Positions 50,272-64,000 of a DNA stretch of 64,000 nt are shown here, in pieces. Location of the stretch: NCBI GenBank assembly GCA_964020975.1, contig OZ026630.1, forward strand, positions 60,236,812-60,300,811, read 5' to 3'. The stretch comes from Hermodice carunculata (taxonomy: Eukaryota > Annelida > Polychaeta > Eunicida > Amphinomidae). A model generated the notes under the pieces. The model searched no databases and was not told the DNA's origin. It saw only the letters and a program-made list of their open reading frames with translations. The position numbers and the translations under genes were made by a program. Position 1 is the stretch's first letter; each line of letters begins with the position of its first letter.

Positions 50272-50736
50272 CTACATGTATAACTAACTATACGCTGTGA
50301 CGACCGATTGTGGACAGGTCCTGATGGGATCCCATGCATGGCGATTTTGCCTACTGCCTTCAGTATTCAGCGATTGTTAACCATGTTGCCTGGTGTCGCG
50401 ATAGTACTTTCAATGTATTTTACTACTAGTGTCTGTCCTATCACTGGCAAGTCCACAACCTTCCACTTGGGAGTCCTGGTTGATGTACCGTGGCTCTGAA
50501 ACTTGTTTAACTTCCTTCATTTACACCAAACTTGTACCTTGATTATGTCTGGGTGCGAACCCAGCCATTTTGTTTTTCCAAAAATTCTTTCTTTCTTTTT
50601 TCTTCTTTACGTCCAAATTTAATTGTCCGGAGTTTTTCTCGGACACTATTATTCCGAAAACCACCAAAAATTGCCATGGTGACTGACCTACCAGTGAAAT
50701 TGGGCAGATGGTTTGGAAGAGTCATGATGTTTCAAA
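50272..50736. other. no gene recognised
   Basis: Possible 3' flank of the preceding candidate exon. Nothing identifiable. Confidence 0.35.
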
Positions 50737-51335
50737 TTATGCAAATTAGGGGCAAAAAAAGCTCCATACCTTCCAAAGTATTGCAGATAGACACAAAATT
50801 TCAATGTACATGTATAGATTTGTGACACCTGGCAGTATAATGGACAGTAAATGAAAGTCGTAGAATTTTAAATCATGCCAATTAGAGACTTTGAAAAATT
50901 CAACAGTTGAATATCTCAAAAGCTAATATAGATAGAGGTGCCACTCCAACTTCAATTTATGGGTTTGTGACATGGCCCCACCCAATTGACCATGAACCAA
51001 AGTTGTAGTTTTTTTAATTTATGCAAATAAGGCGAATACACAAAATTTAAATCTTGAATAATTTCAAAACTATTATACATAGAGGTACAATTCTAACTTC
51101 AATTTGTCAGTGTGTGATATAACCGCATCCAATGAACCAACGTTGTAGGCTTTTAATTTATGCAAATTAGGCAACTACACAAAATTAAGATCTTGAATAG
51201 CTTCAAAACTATTATAGACATTGGTGTCATTCAAACTTCTGTTTATACGTTTTTAGACATGGCCACATCCAATGAACCAAGAACCAAAGTTGTTGCATTC
51301 TAATTTATGCAAATTAGGCTAATACACAAAATTTA
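50737..51335 (+). repeat. ~140-bp tandem repeat with POU-octamer, ~4-5 copies
   Basis: Units recur about every 134-146 bp, with TTTATGCAAATTAGG landmarks at about 50738, 50872 (mutated), 51018, 51157 and 51303. Each is followed by ACACAAAATTTA..TCTTGAATA and ATAGA.AGAGGT.C.ATTC.AACTTC phrases. The exact octamer ATGCAAAT is present in four copies. The unit length is close to a nucleosome core. Confidence 0.8.
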
Positions 51336-53485
<2,150 letters not shown>

Positions 53486-53804
53486 CCTGTTTTCTCGATG
53501 TGCACTGTACGATACTCAGTAAGTTCATCACAAACATCTATCATGACAAAAGAGTCGGTTCTATAATCGTCGTAATTTTCGGGGGATATTGTGACAGAAA
53601 AGACGACCTCAGCATACTTGTAATTTTATTCAGTCTGACACGAGTATAATATACCATTATTGAAGTGTCAATGTGACCAGAAAGCCTGCAATTAGGGTAT
53701 TCGGTTGTCTCTGTGGCCCCAGGTGATATAATTCTATCAAGTATTGCCTACAAAGACAAAGATATTAGCTTTCCTTAGAATAATGACCATCAAGATATGC
53801 AACT

Positions 53805-54375
53805 ATTATTATTTCAGACTGCTGCAAAACAGTTTGAAGTATTCCAAATTTGGAACGAAAACAGAGCACCACAGCCCTACCGAATTGTTGTTTGACGCAT
53901 ATATGTGTACTTGTGAAGTGATGTCATTAGATAAATCCGATTGGTTAAGAGCCGTTAAATTCACATTATGTGAGATTGTTTGCGTAGATATTTGGTCCAA
54001 TAGTGGTGACGAGCTTTGCGACTTCTCTAAAAATCTAATTCAAAATTTATTAAAAGATTTTTTTCATTTCAGTGGCGTAATGATTTTACTTCACAATCGC
54101 ATCCCGATAAAAAAATTAAAACTTATCCTAAATTCAAGTCAAACTTTCATTTGGAAATCGATTTAATTTTAGTAATAGATGCACATTTAAGAACAAATTT
54201 GACTAAATTAAGAATCAGCGGTCAAAATTTGAATATAGAAGTTGGCAAACATAAAAGACCAAACAAAATGCCTGAACAGGAACGGATCTGTGACACGTGT
54301 AAAGAAATTGATAATGACTATAATTGCCGTGACGTAATTGAATGTGAATTTTTTGGATCAGGGAAAATTTCATTC
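53805..54375 (+). mobile_element. LINE fragment, C-terminal Cys/His region
   Basis: Plus-strand frames give LFDAYMCTCEVMSLDKSDWL and a WSN..DELCDF stretch, then QWRNDF with IKTYPKFKSNFHLE (about 54072-54156), then LRTNLTKLRISGQNLNIEVG and ERICDTCKEIDNDYNC (about 54187-54330). These match the 'W...i..s.KL..Y..fK..f..E.YL ... lt.lRiS.H.L.IE.GR....eR.C..C' segment near the LINE ORF2 C terminus. At least one frame change lies near 54060, and the element is 5' truncated. Confidence 0.75.
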
Positions 54376-54404
54376 ATTCATGCATTCGTAAGTACATGTG
54401 ACCG

Positions 54405-54408
54405 TACA

Positions 54409-54440
<32 letters not shown>

Positions 54441-54503
54441 CATAAACACATACATACATACATACTTACATCCATACATACATACATACATACATACATA
54501 CAT
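54405..54503 (+). repeat. (CATA)n microsatellite
   Basis: Runs of CATA with a TATACATAAACA interruption, starting about 30 bp after the LINE Cys/His region. It may have grown within the LINE 3' part. Confidence 0.95.
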
Positions 54504-55257
54504 AATACGCATTCATTCAAAATTGCATCCTAAAAATACTTTAATATTTAAAAATAAATTCTTCATTTCTAGTTTGTATATGTATACGTTTGCCATTCTT
54601 TTCTTCCAAATTCCTATCGTTGTGGTATTTCAACTTTTATCTTGCTGCGTGTTATTATACATTATAAATGACATGTTCTTTCTAAATGCAACAGCACCAT
54701 GAACCTGTCCTTCTGATGGACAACAATGTAATATGTTGGTTTGTCACGATGATGATATGAAGGGTATAATGACAATACTAAATGTCACCGCATCACATTG
54801 TGCACATGCACGTTCTGACACGTTAATACACAGGATAGACAACATGTGTACATTCCTCCAGTGTTGACCCATTAAACATATTGTGCTCGTAACTCTTGTC
54901 CTTCTGCGGCCTCTCTTTTTCACATCTGCCTCAACTATGAACTGTGTATTTTTCCTTGGTCAGTTACACCGAAATTTTAGGTTTTTCCGCACGCCAAAAT
55001 TCTGCCGAGGAAAAACAAGAATACATCAAAACTGGGGAACAGCAATGCTGCAGGAGATACCGTAATCAACATCAATTTTTTTCAAGAAGCCTTTATACAA
55101 ACCGGGATGCTCCCCCCCCCCACCCACCCCCCAAATCATGTAGAAGATATGTATTTTAATACAGTATAATATTCATAACATCTGGTATGAGTTCACACGA
55201 TTTATCTTTTATAAAACATATGTCCCCTGAACTTAGACCCGCACAATGACATATCTT
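54504..55257. other. no gene recognised
   Basis: Contains a C-rich tract CCCCCCCCCACCCACCCCCC near 55112. No coding can be supported. Confidence 0.4.
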
Positions 55258-55538
55258 TTAAACTCTAAGCTCCCTGAGGTGTTCACAAGATTTTCCCTGC
55301 AAGAAGATATTGCAAACATAGCACCAGATACGCTGGATATCAAAATGGTTCATTTTCAATGAATCGTCCGAGTGTCTGAAATGCTTTAGGTCATTGCCAA
55401 ATATCATGGACGCAAGGGTCACTTGCTGCAACCTGTTACAATGGTCCCAGGCAATGGTTGCAGAGAAGTCATCGTGACAGATGCTGCACTGTCTCCTATC
55501 ATCCACATTTTCTTCAGGCAATACAGGCATTCTCTGCT
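55258..55538 (-). CDS. possible last coding exon with Cys/His cluster
   Basis: The minus-strand frame opens after an acceptor-like CATTTCTTAAAATTAG and runs about 93 codons to a stop at 55258. The product starts QRMPVLPEENVDDRRQCSIC, continues with HDDF and WDHC, and ends WCYVCNIFLQGKSCEHLREL. The spaced CSIC, DHC, WCYVC and CEH residues suggest a zinc-binding fold or a degenerate RING-like module. The family is not recognised. Upstream exons would lie to the right but were not identified. Confidence 0.4.
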
Positions 55539-56331
55539 CTAATTTTAAGAAATGCACAATTTGTGTGCATGAAGCAGTGACAAATTTATTTGTGGCCTTT
55601 AGCCACTAAACAAGTAGAGGTACGGATCAAATGCAAACAATGTACATTAGTCAGGCTCACCTGCATACTCGAAGTTGGTGAATTATAATGATTTATGAGT
55701 CTACGGCATTTTGACTTCTGGCATCACCAGCCTGCACCTCTGCAGCTGGACCACATACAACGAGGTAAACCATTCAGTTGTGTTGCTGTGTTACCATAAG
55801 CTTAGTCCATGTGACCATATTTGATAATCACCATCACTTTAAGGGGGGTGGGGATCATTGTAAAAAAAATGTGGCGAAGATATCATTACCTTTGGTATGC
55901 CCAAACTTGTTTTATGTATTACAGCTTCGTGATGAGTATCGTTCGATAAAGTTAAATGTCACCTATTACCGATGTTTGAGCAACCACCAGATCACGTCCT
56001 TTTATACCCCTATACTAGTTGTAACGCGAATAAACACTCGTCTCGTGTATTTTTCTACAAGTAATACACGGTTGCATATTACAATTCTTCATCAAATGAA
56101 CTTTCATTCAACAACCAACATGCATTGCCTACAATCAGTGACTTTCGCATTGCCTTGCAAGCCCCGTGGTAGCTACCCATGCCAGGCAATGTAAAAGCTA
56201 CCCATCAAGGTCTGTATTAGCATGGAAATGGAATTAATACATGTCTCAGCTGCTGTACGTCTTTACCGTTATTTTTCTTTTTCACTTGAGCCAGTGCTTT
56301 TGGTTATTCGATGAGAATCTTGCATAATATT
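55539..56331. other. no gene recognised
   Basis: A 138-residue plus-strand frame (55778-56194) has no domain or splice support. Confidence 0.35.
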
Positions 56332-56422
56332 GAGGAGGAGGAGGAGGAGGAGGAGGAGGAGGAGGAGGAGGAGGAGGAGGAGGAGGAGGAGGAGGAGGAG
56401 GAGGAGGAGGAGGAGGAGGAGG
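56332..56422 (+). repeat. (GGA)n microsatellite
   Basis: About 30 GGA units, a purine-only strand that could form triplex or G-rich structure. The Ser and Pro homopolymer frames are artefacts. Confidence 0.97.
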
Positions 56423-57230
56423 CCGACAATAATGATGATGATGATGGTGACGCACTGTAAATAAAACTACGAATGAAAGAATGAGCACACAAGTCCAGGG
56501 ATTGTTTTCGAAAATATGTCACAGAAATACACTTTATTTACTGTCTTGTGTCCAACAGTGTTTGTCAACATAGACGGGCACTTTTATCCTGTAGCATAAA
56601 ATGGTATCATTCGCCTCATTTTTAGTCTGCTAAGCTGCCTCTTTTTTCAGTGTCATGCGCTCAGATTATGCGACCTGACAAACAGTAACGGCACCAAGTT
56701 TGTTTATGCCAGAATCCTCATTTCATAATTCGAACAATTTACTTAGTTGTGGCATAGTTGCGGTATCCTGCCAATGTATTTCAATGGGTTACTGAGGTGT
56801 ATATATATATGCATGACAAACGAGAGAAAGGAATGGGGGTTTAATTAGATTTGGTTGTACACACACATAAATAGTTAATGACAGAACCACATACATTGCC
56901 CGCGGGCTGATAACTCTTACCCCATACAGTAGAATCTATCAGGATTACCCCCATCGGACCGACGAAAGTAGATCTCCCTTTGTTGTGGTCTTTTTATTGT
57001 GGAAGTAAAATGTAAGGTGCAAGCAAAAAAAAAAAAAAAAGAAAGTCAAGAGAGCTAATATGGGGATTATCCTAAATGCCAATTTATAATATATGGTTGG
57101 GATGACGTGTGATATGCTTGTCCAGTCTTGCAATGCGACGTATCATGTAAGTAGCTCTACTTACTCAAAAATATTTTGCCCAATAGCGACATTAATTAGT
57201 TTCGACGACACAAACCAGAGCTATGAAATT
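56423..57230. other. no gene recognised; A16 run near 57026
   Basis: Unassigned sequence with a poly(A) stretch at about 57026-57041. Confidence 0.4.
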
Positions 57231-57406
57231 CTACTGGCCAGTGGTTTTACAATATTTTGCTAGCCTTTCATTCAAACTTGCTTGTCCATCGGTGCAAATC
57301 TCAATGAAATTTCTGGTTGCCTTGAGGGCTGGCATTTTCAGACTTTTACTTGTCCTGATTATAATTTGACTTGTCCTTGGATAGAGGACATGCAAATTGT
57401 TGGGCC
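57231..57406 (-). CDS. possible last coding exon (~58 aa), unknown protein
   Basis: A very good acceptor, TTTTTTATTGTTTGCAG, precedes GGCCCAACAATTTGC on the minus strand. The frame codes GPNNLHVLYPRTSQIIIRTS, then MPALKATRNFIEICTDGQAS and LNERLAKYCKTTGQ, and stops at 57231. The peptide looks protein-like but has no recognised domain. It may be a terminal exon or part of a transposon-derived coding repeat. Confidence 0.33.
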
Positions 57407-59837
57407 CTGCAAACAATAAAAAACGTGAAAAATGACAAAAAAGCAAGCCAATAGCAACAAAGGTTTTGATTCCATCGGCACATGCTAACCTATTTCTATG
57501 CCATGCCAAGGATTTCATATCGTACAAAACAATAATAAACAAATAAAAAACAAACCATATATATATATTCGAATGTTTTACGCAAGAAGGTACCGCTGAA
57601 ACCCCGCCACGAAGAGGTAAAAGCTTGATTTGATTTAAGACGACAATCTAAGCGCCAGCAGGCAAACTTTGTATTAAACTAATATATTATATACACCCAA
57701 GTGTGTGCTGGGAGACATATTAGGGTGTCATATCGAAATTTTAAACGTTTGAGAACTGTCTGCCATTAAAAAAATGATTTTGGGGTTGAAGATGGTTGCA
57801 CACATTACAGACTCTTTATGATACCGGAATTCTATATCATAGAAAGCTGATGACCTAGCAGACAATGGTGACAGCTTTTTGTCTTTTTGATTGAGTTTTG
57901 TTTCCAACTTTATGGGGGGGGGTGTTTGTTTGCGTGTTAGAGTTTTTTGTCTGTTTGATTGTTTTATTTTGTTTATTTACTTTTTATCGTGTTCCTCTGT
58001 CTGAGGTTTTTACTTCTGAAATATATCTGATTCTAAATGTGTATGAATAAGATAAAGTGTCCAAAGAAAACTTGTTGATAAGGAAAAGTGTGCAAAGGAA
58101 AAACGATCGTTGTGTTATTCCTTTGACAAAATGTCCATTTCACGTTTGCTTTTTGTTCACAAACTAAGTGCAAACAGCTGAAGGCTGACCGCCATCAAAC
58201 GTAGCTGCAAACAAACAACATAATTAACATCCGCAAATATATGCACCTTTCATTCATACTATTCACTGAATGTGTTTAAAAGATGCTCCTTGCAACTCAC
58301 ACAAATAACCTGACACAGCAATCTTCACATTCAATCATTCTATGTCAACAGTACACTCTTATCCGCATCTATATTATTTTGCTGAATTGTACCATGGATT
58401 GTTCAAAATTCCCATGGATAATTCATTATCAAGTCGGTCATTTTACGTGCAGTCGCTGATGCAAGGTGTACATGTATCAAGTAGAATGTTTGTGTACATG
58501 TATATATTACTGTGAATATGTTTTTTCAATACCGCCCTATGGTACGCTTCATGTGTTATGTTTATAATGTAATCCATAGATGACGTATTTTCTGTTATAA
58601 AGTACATCTAATTCACTGTCAATAGTAAAGATTTAAGATTAAGCTTGTTTGTCATTTTTACTTTTTAGCGAATGTGCCTTTGACGACAATTTACATCAAA
58701 GTGGTTATTTTGTTTGATATTTAATTTTGCGGGTTTTTTTTCTTTATTTGATTTTCTGTGAACTCGCAACTTCCCTGAAATTAAACACCTCGTGAAAGTA
58801 AATAGGCAGCGGCTGGTCCATGTTTGGAAGATTTTATATGATGTTCTCAATTATATACCTGCAGCTAAGCAACATGTGACTACCATACTTCGTTGGTGTC
58901 TATTTTAAGACACAACATGCTCTTTCCAGGTCACAAACAAAAGAAATCAAAAAAACTATTTTCCCCATGCATGTTACCCTACACCTGTGACAATCAGATC
59001 TGCCCTTGACACGGGTTTCTGAAAATATAAGTGATGTCACGTGGCACTTCTGCTTGGAAAATCCAATTTATGTCTGACTGACGAGAAGCAATTATCTTGA
59101 ATCCTTTTCTCCTGCTCTCGTGCCTTGTTTGAGCTTAGTATTATTTATCCACTTGTTTCTTCTTCAAAGGTTGTACTGCATGCATGCACAACTTTCTTAT
59201 CCGATTACGCAATCAGATTGAATGTGTTTATTATGAACTATACAATATCATATGTATAATGCAGACTATACGTTAATATTTTGAATCGGCCCGAGGCAAA
59301 ATTAAGCAACAAATAAATGAATAAAAGGAACGGATGGCCAATTAACGATGGATAATAGGTTGGCCAATCATGAGCATCAATACAAATGCCAATAGGTACA
59401 TCACATCTTGTGTTTTTCATATTCCCATTTATTTTGCAAGAGACAGTTTACACGTTGTGCTTCCAACCGAAAATGGCAAGCTAGCTAATGCTATTGTCCT
59501 GGAGATGAGTGAGGCAGCTCAAGGCCACCGCTCATTATCACACGGGGTCAAGCTGTGGATTCCAGTGCCTCTATTTGCATCCATAATCAATAAACTATGA
59601 AAGTTACATGAAGAGTAACTGTACATGTACATAACGACCAAAAATACGCAATGTGGCGATGTATGGACTGTCTGATTGAGCCGCAATTAGCTCACTTACG
59701 AAGGCTGAAAACTCTGTATCTGGCAGGTTTTGTTGTGTAAAATTAGAACGGAAAGTATTATTGTGTTTTGGAATGCCAGAGTTTCGTGGTCAACAACATA
59801 AAAATAAAAACGAATTGAATAGAATAAAATAAAGCAC
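57407..59837. other. no gene recognised
   Basis: No supported coding or strong repeats. Small runs such as G8 near 57914 occur. Confidence 0.4.
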
Positions 59838-59855
59838 ACAGACAGACAGACAGAC

Positions 59856-59929
<74 letters not shown>
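59838..59929 (+). repeat. (CAGA)n/(TAGA)n compound microsatellite
   Basis: About 12 CAGA-type units, with single TAGA interruptions, are followed by about 10 TAGA units. Confidence 0.97.
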
Positions 59930-60101
59930 TAACTTGTTTCAGGTACCGGTTGGAATATTTTTCGCTGATAGCCTCCTTCCAACACCCTAAACCCATTCCA
60001 TCTCATCCAAATACCAAAAGCCCACCCCACAAATTAAGACAATTTTTAGTATGCCCGACACATGGGTCATGTTATTATATAGTTTCTGCTACATATCTAT
60101 G

Positions 60102-60250
<149 letters not shown>

Positions 60251-61761
60251 GGAATAATATAATCATGTACGACCACCAAAACATCATCTGGTGTGACCAT
60301 TTTTAACCTTCCTATGTAGCCGTTTTTCAAAACAATGATATGTATATATATATGGAACTCACATAAATGAAATAACACTCAACAAAATGAACAGTATTCT
60401 TCTGCAGATATATCAGTAATACAGCAGTTTACCTGTGGTCTTTGCAGCTTTTGTCATTGGATATTGGTACAAATACATCTCTCTCTCTCTCTCTTTCTGC
60501 ATATATATATGAATGATTCTGAAACTGATGATGCGCCTATTCAGAATTATCGGTTTTGACGGGGTTTAGTGATTCTCCTTAGAAAACTTAAATAAATAAA
60601 AATTTAGGCGCGAGTTATGGGTTCTGAGGCACGGCCTTTTGCATAATAGACAAGACGCGTCAAGTGAGCAAGACTCACGTAAAACTAAAACAATGTTGTA
60701 TGCCTCATGTAGGAAAATAAAGTTGTCAACAATTTTGGTCCAGCGTGACATGTGTACTGACATTCAAACATGATTTTACTGTTTTCAAAGACGAATTTTA
60801 TATGGCTGCACAATGCGCAAATACCACGCGAGGGGCTGCTCGTTTCGATCTGTGGCAGCCGGAAAACTGCATTGATGGTAATGACACGATCGCTTCTTCT
60901 TACCAAAATTTATTATGTTTATGGATGTGATAAGTCTACTTCAAGTTTAACTGTCCTTCAAAACAGCTTACGAACCCAGCCAAACTAACTGTCAAAGTTG
61001 ACCCAGATTCCTCGGCTTTACATGTTGATGTCAATACACGATAAGTGTCATGCTTATGTGCTTCAATTCAATCGCTCTAACAGTGTCAACGTCCGTGTTC
61101 TACCACATAAAATGCCACCAGCCTTGATTTTACAGAACTTACAGTCAACTAACGACCTTCTTTTGCAACCCGGTAAGGTGTGTTTCATAAGACGCAAGCG
61201 TTTGACCGAAGTAGCACACCTGAGTAACTGTAGACTGTACCAATCACAGGTATATCGCCATTTTGAGGTCGAGGTATCCCCTAATTTGAATATGGTAGGA
61301 TCTCACCTTTGTTGTCGAGAACGGCCAGGTAAGCCGGGAGACAATCAAGTTGATACCACAATAAAGAATCACATTTTAAACTTACCTTAAACTGATCTCA
61401 ATCTGAATGGACGGTCATCTTTCACATAATCATGCTTGTAGTAACCCAGTTTTCCAGACTGGAACGAATGAAATAGCACGGGCGTCAATACAATTGCGTG
61501 TATTCTACGCTGTGTGGGTGCTTCAGCTGACGAGGTTTGTCACGTGACACAGGTACTCTTTGTGGTGTGTTCTGTGAAAACATCACGGCGACACTCCTGT
61601 TCACTTTGGCGTTGCACACCAAGGAAACTTGGTTCTTTACCTTTTCTGTTTCACTTCGTTGATTTAAGAGTCCCTTTTGTGACACCCCAAAAAAAGATGA
61701 TTAAATAAATAAATAAATCTAACATCTTAATTAAACGTAAATATATATCCGATAGCCAGAC

Positions 61762-61763
<2 letters not shown>
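60251..61763. other. no gene assigned; weak splice-like features
   Basis: A 130-residue plus-strand frame (60998-61390) and a 61-residue frame (60745-60930) occur. Donor-like GATG|GTAATG (about 60879) and CCAG|GTAAGC (about 61329) are present. No peptide resembles a known family, so no exon is called. Confidence 0.35.

Positions 61764-61838
<75 letters not shown>
61764..61838 (+). repeat. (ATG)n microsatellite
   Basis: About 25 GAT/ATG units. Confidence 0.97.
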
Positions 61839-61840
<2 letters not shown>

Positions 61841-64000
61841 AATTTGACAACTACGTGCCCCTTTACGAGGACAATTAAGGCAGGGCATGACCCGCGATGC
61901 ATCAGATGCAAAATTGTTTTGTTTGTTTGTTTTTGTAAAATCTGTATCCAGTGTAGAGTCATTTTGTATAGATATTTCTTCACTAGCCTTGCATATTTAT
62001 CTTCTAGATATTCAATTTTGACTGCCCATTTTTATGGTCAAATACATGTAGACTATAAATAATATATCATTAGTACTATGCAATGACTGGCATCAATATT
62101 CATATGCTGCATTTGTGAATGATTCGACTTGTATTGTGATAGTTCTCTGTTAGGTACAATGTTGTGTATGCAAGAACATAATCGGGATTATCGTACTTAC
62201 AATCACCTTTGTGTCCTAATTAAGCATGCATATTGCCTTCCTTTGTATCATTTTTGTATATTTGATTGATGAGTCAAAATCGACTCCCATTCTGTCAAAT
62301 AAAATTGTCACTTAATTACTTGGTATAGTTTATACAATAAAATGATCTTTACATAATTATGCACACAGTAAAAACACGTGGTTAAAGCGTGCGCCGCTCT
62401 GTCAGACTGCCTGCCTTGTACCTGTGCTGCAGTACCTCGGCCAAAACTTTAACACGTGAAATCAAACAATGTCTCAGTTTCCTTTCCGTAGTCTTTATTA
62501 TACGAACCCTAAAGGATACCAAGTTAAGTAAGGAGCGACGAGCCCACATTCCTTCTTCAATTCTTTTAATCTTTCTTCTGAATTTGTGTAATACTCAGTT
62601 CTGATCAAGTTAGTTTTAGCATGGACGTTTATAGGTCCATGGTTTTAGGGCATATGGCATAAAAAAGAGTGTCATTACCCTCTGTACAAAGGTCACATCT
62701 GCCTTGACATCCCCCAACACACCCCGTCGTGCAAAGATTTTCGTTTAATCCCTAACACTCCCCTCTGGCCATGATTTTAAGCCTTGCTCCGTAAAATTGC
62801 CGATACTGAACATATTTTTCTCCAAAAGTAGAACATTTTAATGAACGATAATAGACAAGTGATACCGTCTTGTCCAGATGCTACCAAAATCATTTTTGTT
62901 ACTTTTCCATTTGCTTGAAAAAAGGTGCACCATTCTGAAATTTTGCTGAACTTACAACTGTAGCCTAGGGCTCTATCTAGCTCTACAGTTGTAAATATAG
63001 AGCTCTACAGTTGTAAGACTTCAATGTGTTTGCTGGAAGTGTGACCATGCAGGTGTGGGAGGAATCTTCCCAACTGATCATATCATCCATGTTTGCTTTT
63101 AAGTCTCGTGTCTGGTAATTCGCACCTCATTACGGGATACTATTTCATACAGAATCGGTCAAGGATTAATTAGTTCAAGGAGGGCAGAGAGTCTACCCTC
63201 CTTGATTAGTTCAAGAGGTTGCCATCCTAACTGCGCAAGAACCATTGTCATAACAGGGGTTGACTTGATCTGCATATCAGCGTTTGACGTTGAGTGCTGT
63301 ATTGACTTCACAATTGATTTACTTCCTATACTTTTGCTCAGACAAACATTGCAGCCTTGAGACGGTACAGTAAAATTCCCCCAATACTATCACCAAGTGA
63401 GGCATGACTAATGTTATCGTGAGCCGAAAGTATACCACTAAGCAATCCACGAAGTGGGTGTAATTTTTGGGGTGTTTCGAAACAGAAAACATAGATCCTG
63501 ATTATTTATAAGGTGTACACTCTGATTAAAACTTGCACTATTTTTATTTTATTTTAAACATATTTATTTCACCTGCGTTGACAAGTAGTACAATAATACT
63601 AAATGAATGGCTCTCCAGACACAGAGACACACAATTATATGTACAAAACACACAGGGCAAAACGACATCCGAGGACAAATAAATTGGTCAGTATACTAAC
63701 ATAATATTCATCTCGTACCAACTCTAGGTATAAACCGTCTTGTAATTTGTATCTATAATAAAGTTTTGGACAGAATAAAAAATATCTAAGTTGTCGCTTG
63801 ACGAAAGATTGTCATTAACATGTGTCAGATAAGTAAGCACTATATCACATGCTAAGTAAACAACTAGGTTTGGATCGACTCCCGGTGCCAAAATATTGCA
63901 TACCGTTCGCAACAAGGATACTCTGTGGTATGAAAACAGGGGCATACGAGGAAAAAATGGTGTGTACTCTCATTGGGATATAAGCAATTACATGCAACAG
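61839..64000. other. no gene recognised; two small inverted repeats
   Basis: 62951-63018 carries CTTACAACTGTAG and its complement CTACAGTTGTAAG, with a third copy between. 63178-63206 forms a perfect 9-bp stem, CAAGGAGGG/CCCTCCTTG, with an 11-base loop. No coding is supported. Confidence 0.45.

Noticed and set aside
56282-56522. Poly-Pro and poly-Ser frames
   Set aside because: They are artefacts of the GGA repeat.
60998-61390. 130-residue plus-strand frame with a GTAAGC donor inside
   Set aside because: It has no recognisable domain, no supported start or acceptor, and could be chance.

Overview
The window is AT-rich animal nuclear DNA. It has long introns, canonical GT/AG splice sites, many microsatellites, several decayed LINE fragments and a DIRS-like fossil. 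A ZO-type MAGUK core restricts it to a metazoan. The dispersed repeat family at 27-31 kb, with an 'ACAAGAGGGC..GCCC' start and a 'CTGAGCT' hairpin end, reminds me of marine invertebrates such as molluscs or lancelets. That is recall, not proof, and the species cannot be named from this sequence.

The one gene that can be described with confidence lies on the minus strand. An ankyrin-repeat exon (45514-47359, start codon at 47317) and a 4.7 kb exon (36427-41150) carrying PDZ, SH3 and GUK domains have matching splice sites: donor TTAG|GTAATT and acceptor TTTCCAG|CA, both phase 1. Joined, they encode about 2175 residues: an ankyrin domain, a disordered linker of roughly 1000 residues, a PDZ3-SH3-GUK core like that of ZO/TJP proteins, a Q/P-rich tail and a small helical region resembling a harmonin-N-like fold. 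A 3' UTR of about 2.7 kb probably ends at a poly(A) signal near 33.71 kb. The two introns around the ankyrin exon hold nearly identical inverted arms of about 1 kb (43.40-44.66 and 47.85-48.89 kb). This makes the exon a strong candidate for back-splicing into circular RNA and for recurrent inversion.

Layout. 0-6.6 kb: a possible last exon at the left edge and a hairpin element at 3.0 kb, otherwise unassigned. 6.7-12.4 kb: LINE remnants, one of them split by a DIRS-like element. 12.5-13.25 kb: palindromic minisatellite. 15.4-16.8 kb: a LINE. 17.5-18.0 kb: a segment bounded by 36-bp inverted repeats. 20.8-22.1 kb: a LINE on the minus strand. 23.8 kb: a possible first exon. 26.0-26.4 kb: an AGGTCA-rich array. 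27.4-31.25 kb: a higher-order repeat element. 31.3-42.5 kb: repeat-poor, occupied mainly by the MAGUK gene. 42.5-49 kb: intronic repeats and the ankyrin exon. 49-64 kb: scattered candidate exons, a 140-bp tandem repeat with POU octamers, a LINE tail and many microsatellites. I found no tRNA, rRNA or CRISPR.

The exon candidates outside the MAGUK gene rest only on an open frame plus a splice-like edge and should be read as tentative.
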